DNA of 64,000 nt from Solimonas sp. (GTDB lineage Bacteria > Pseudomonadota > Gammaproteobacteria > Nevskiales > Nevskiaceae), in the NCBI GenBank assembly GCA_030149365.1, contig JASBRP010000001.1, forward strand, positions 85,584-149,583, given 5' to 3'. Below the pieces are notes generated by a model. It made no database searches and was not told where the DNA came from. It saw only the letters and a list, made by a program, of their open reading frames with translations. Of this stretch, positions 63,048-64,000 are shown in pieces. The number at the start of each line of letters is the position of its first letter. The first letter of the stretch is position 1. The position numbers and the translations under genes were made by a program.

Positions 63048-63401
63048 ATGAAAGCACGCACCCCCTGTCTACCCGCCCTGGCCTGCCTGGTCCTGTTGCT
63101 CCTCGCCGCTTGCAGCAGCAAGCCGATGCGCCCCGATGAAGCCATGGAAGCCGCCGAAGTGGCGGTGGGCAAGGCCGGCACCGGCGCGGCGGTGGCCGAG
63201 GCCCAGGGACCGCTGGAACGCGCGCGCGGCAAGCTGGACCAGGCCCGCAGCGCGCTGCAGGCCCCCGACTACGCGCAGGCACGCCGGCTCGCCGAGCAGG
63301 CAAGGGCCGACGCCGAGCTGTCCATTGCGCTGGCCGACCTGGCCAAGGCCCAGGCGAAGCTGCGGGAACTGCAGCCGGCCACCGCAGCGGAGCAGCCCTG
63401 A
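63048..63401 (+). CDS. DUF4398 lipoprotein
   Basis: A 117-residue lipoprotein (lipobox LLAAC) with a DUF4398 helical domain: PDEAMEAAEVAVGKAG, GPLERARGKLDQARSAL, ARRLAEQARADAELSIALADLAKAQAKL. It probably forms a coiled coil in the periplasm. Its stop overlaps the start of the next gene (TGATG). Such pairs often precede an OmpA-like gene, which would be beyond the window. Confidence 0.85.
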   Translation: MKARTPCLPALACLVLLLLAACSSKPMRPDEAMEAAEVAVGKAGTGAAVAEAQGPLERARGKLDQARSALQAPDYAQARRLAEQARADAELSIALADLAKAQAKLRELQPATAAEQP

Positions 63402-63871
63402 TGCGCTCCTTCGCTGCCCTGCTGGCCTGCCTGCTGCTCGCGGCCTGCGCCTCGGCGCCCAAGACCAGCCCGGAGCTGGATGCCCTGCGCGCCGAACTGG
63501 ATCAACTGGAGAAGGACCCGCAGCTCGGCGGGCTGGCGCCGGTGGCCATGGTCGAGGCCGACCGGGCGATCGACGCCGCCGCGAACTCGCTGACCGCGGG
63601 CGACGGTGAACTGGAGCAGAAGCTCTACTTGGCCGGCAGTCGCCTGAAGATCGCGCGTGCGCAGGCCCAGCGGCGGATCGTGGAGAACCGCATCCGCACG
63701 CTGACCCAGGTGCAGGAGCGGGCGGTGCCGGTGTCGCAGGAGGTGGAGGGCGTCATCGCGATCCCTCCGCCGGAGCTGCGGCCCGAGCCGGTGACGCCGA
63801 CCGCCGAGTCGGTACCGGCCGTGCCGCCGCAGAAGACGGCACTGCCGCCCCCGCCGCCCAGCGCGGAATGA
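63401..63871 (+). CDS. DUF4398-like lipoprotein
   Basis: A 156-residue lipoprotein (lipobox LLLAAC). A helical part (SPELDALRAELDQLEKDP, MVEADRAIDAAANSLTAGDGELEQKLYLAGSRLKIARAQAQRRI) is followed by a Pro-rich tail. It overlaps the previous DUF4398 gene by one base (ATG at 63401) and looks like a divergent duplicate. Confidence 0.82.
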   Translation: MRSFAALLACLLLAACASAPKTSPELDALRAELDQLEKDPQLGGLAPVAMVEADRAIDAAANSLTAGDGELEQKLYLAGSRLKIARAQAQRRIVENRIRTLTQVQERAVPVSQEVEGVIAIPPPELRPEPVTPTAESVPAVPPQKTALPPPPPSAE

Positions 63872-63901
63872 GGGGAGCACGGCGCAGCAACGCAGCGACG
63901 T

Positions 63902-63979
63902 AGGATGTGGTGAGCGCAGCGAACCGCATCACGCACTGCCATGTTCGCCTGATGCGGTTCGCTGCGCTCACCACATCCT
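63902..63979. repeat. Perfect 30-bp inverted repeat
   Basis: The arms at 63902-63931 and 63950-63979 are exact reverse complements over 30 bases, with an 18-base loop. Each arm includes TGGTGAGCGCAGCGAACCGC. The pairing continues for three more bases after a G-T mismatch. It is a member of a known type of dispersed repeat in related genomes, placed after the lipoprotein pair. Confidence 0.9.
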
Positions 63980-64000
63980 GCGTGACGGGCCTGACTAGCC

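Overview
The window is GC-rich, densely packed bacterial chromosome from a gammaproteobacterium. The closest fit is the Nevskiales/Xanthomonadales side (Solimonas-like). Reasons: the AcnD/PrpF form of the methylcitrate cycle, an rnfB-like ferredoxin gene next to nth, a Csu-type pilus operon, and families of short palindromic intergenic repeats typical of such genomes. The assignment is an inference from gene content; no rRNA is present.

Layout. 1-5675 (minus): MFS transporter, hydantoinase/oxoprolinase B and A subunits, and the start of a class III CoA-transferase, probably one catabolic operon. 5848-6840: a quinone oxidoreductase. 6841-11152: a visibly less GC-rich island carrying only an AAA+ ATPase and an intracellular subtilisin-like protease, which match the IetAS anti-phage/plasmid-stability pair. 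11153-12872 (minus): TetR regulator, membrane desaturase/hydroxylase and rubredoxin, with a TetR-type operator at 12876-12895. 12970-18773: enoyl-CoA hydratase, VTT membrane protein, DUF3592-like protein, RBBP9-like hydrolase, macrodomain protein and RlmKL. 18836-21206: a soluble CBS-histidine kinase and a two-receiver response regulator. 21291-22965: small secreted proteins and a GFA-family protein. 22962-28569: three lipoproteins (PHP-domain, unknown, alkylsulfatase-like) and a divergent AraC regulator.

29088-35346 is housekeeping: dcd, mrp, a His-rich secreted protein, metG, rnfB-like, nth. 35416-37338 is an Ig-like-repeat lipoprotein. tRNA-Arg(CCT) is at 37463-37538, followed by gspA/gspB-type genes and argD. 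41570-46161 (minus) is a compact Csu-type chaperone-usher pilus operon. After a DUF2383 protein come tRNA-Ala(CGC), yjbQ, a small charged protein, a LOG-family protein and fabH. 50002-57894 is a complete propionate (2-methylcitrate) module: prpR divergent from prpB-prpC-acnD-prpF, with a sigma-54 promoter and a cluster of GTTTCA half-sites between them. The end holds purU, a secreted protein paired with an NAPE-PLD-like hydrolase, a cyclopropane-synthase-like methyltransferase with a DUF1295 protein, and two DUF4398 lipoproteins.

The most interesting items are the IetAS island, the rubredoxin/desaturase/TetR unit, the kinase with a degenerate second receiver in its partner, the duplicated-domain secreted protein at 21291, and several intergenic repeat families, one of which encodes the C-terminus of a gene. 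No CRISPR array, transposase, integrase or rRNA was found.
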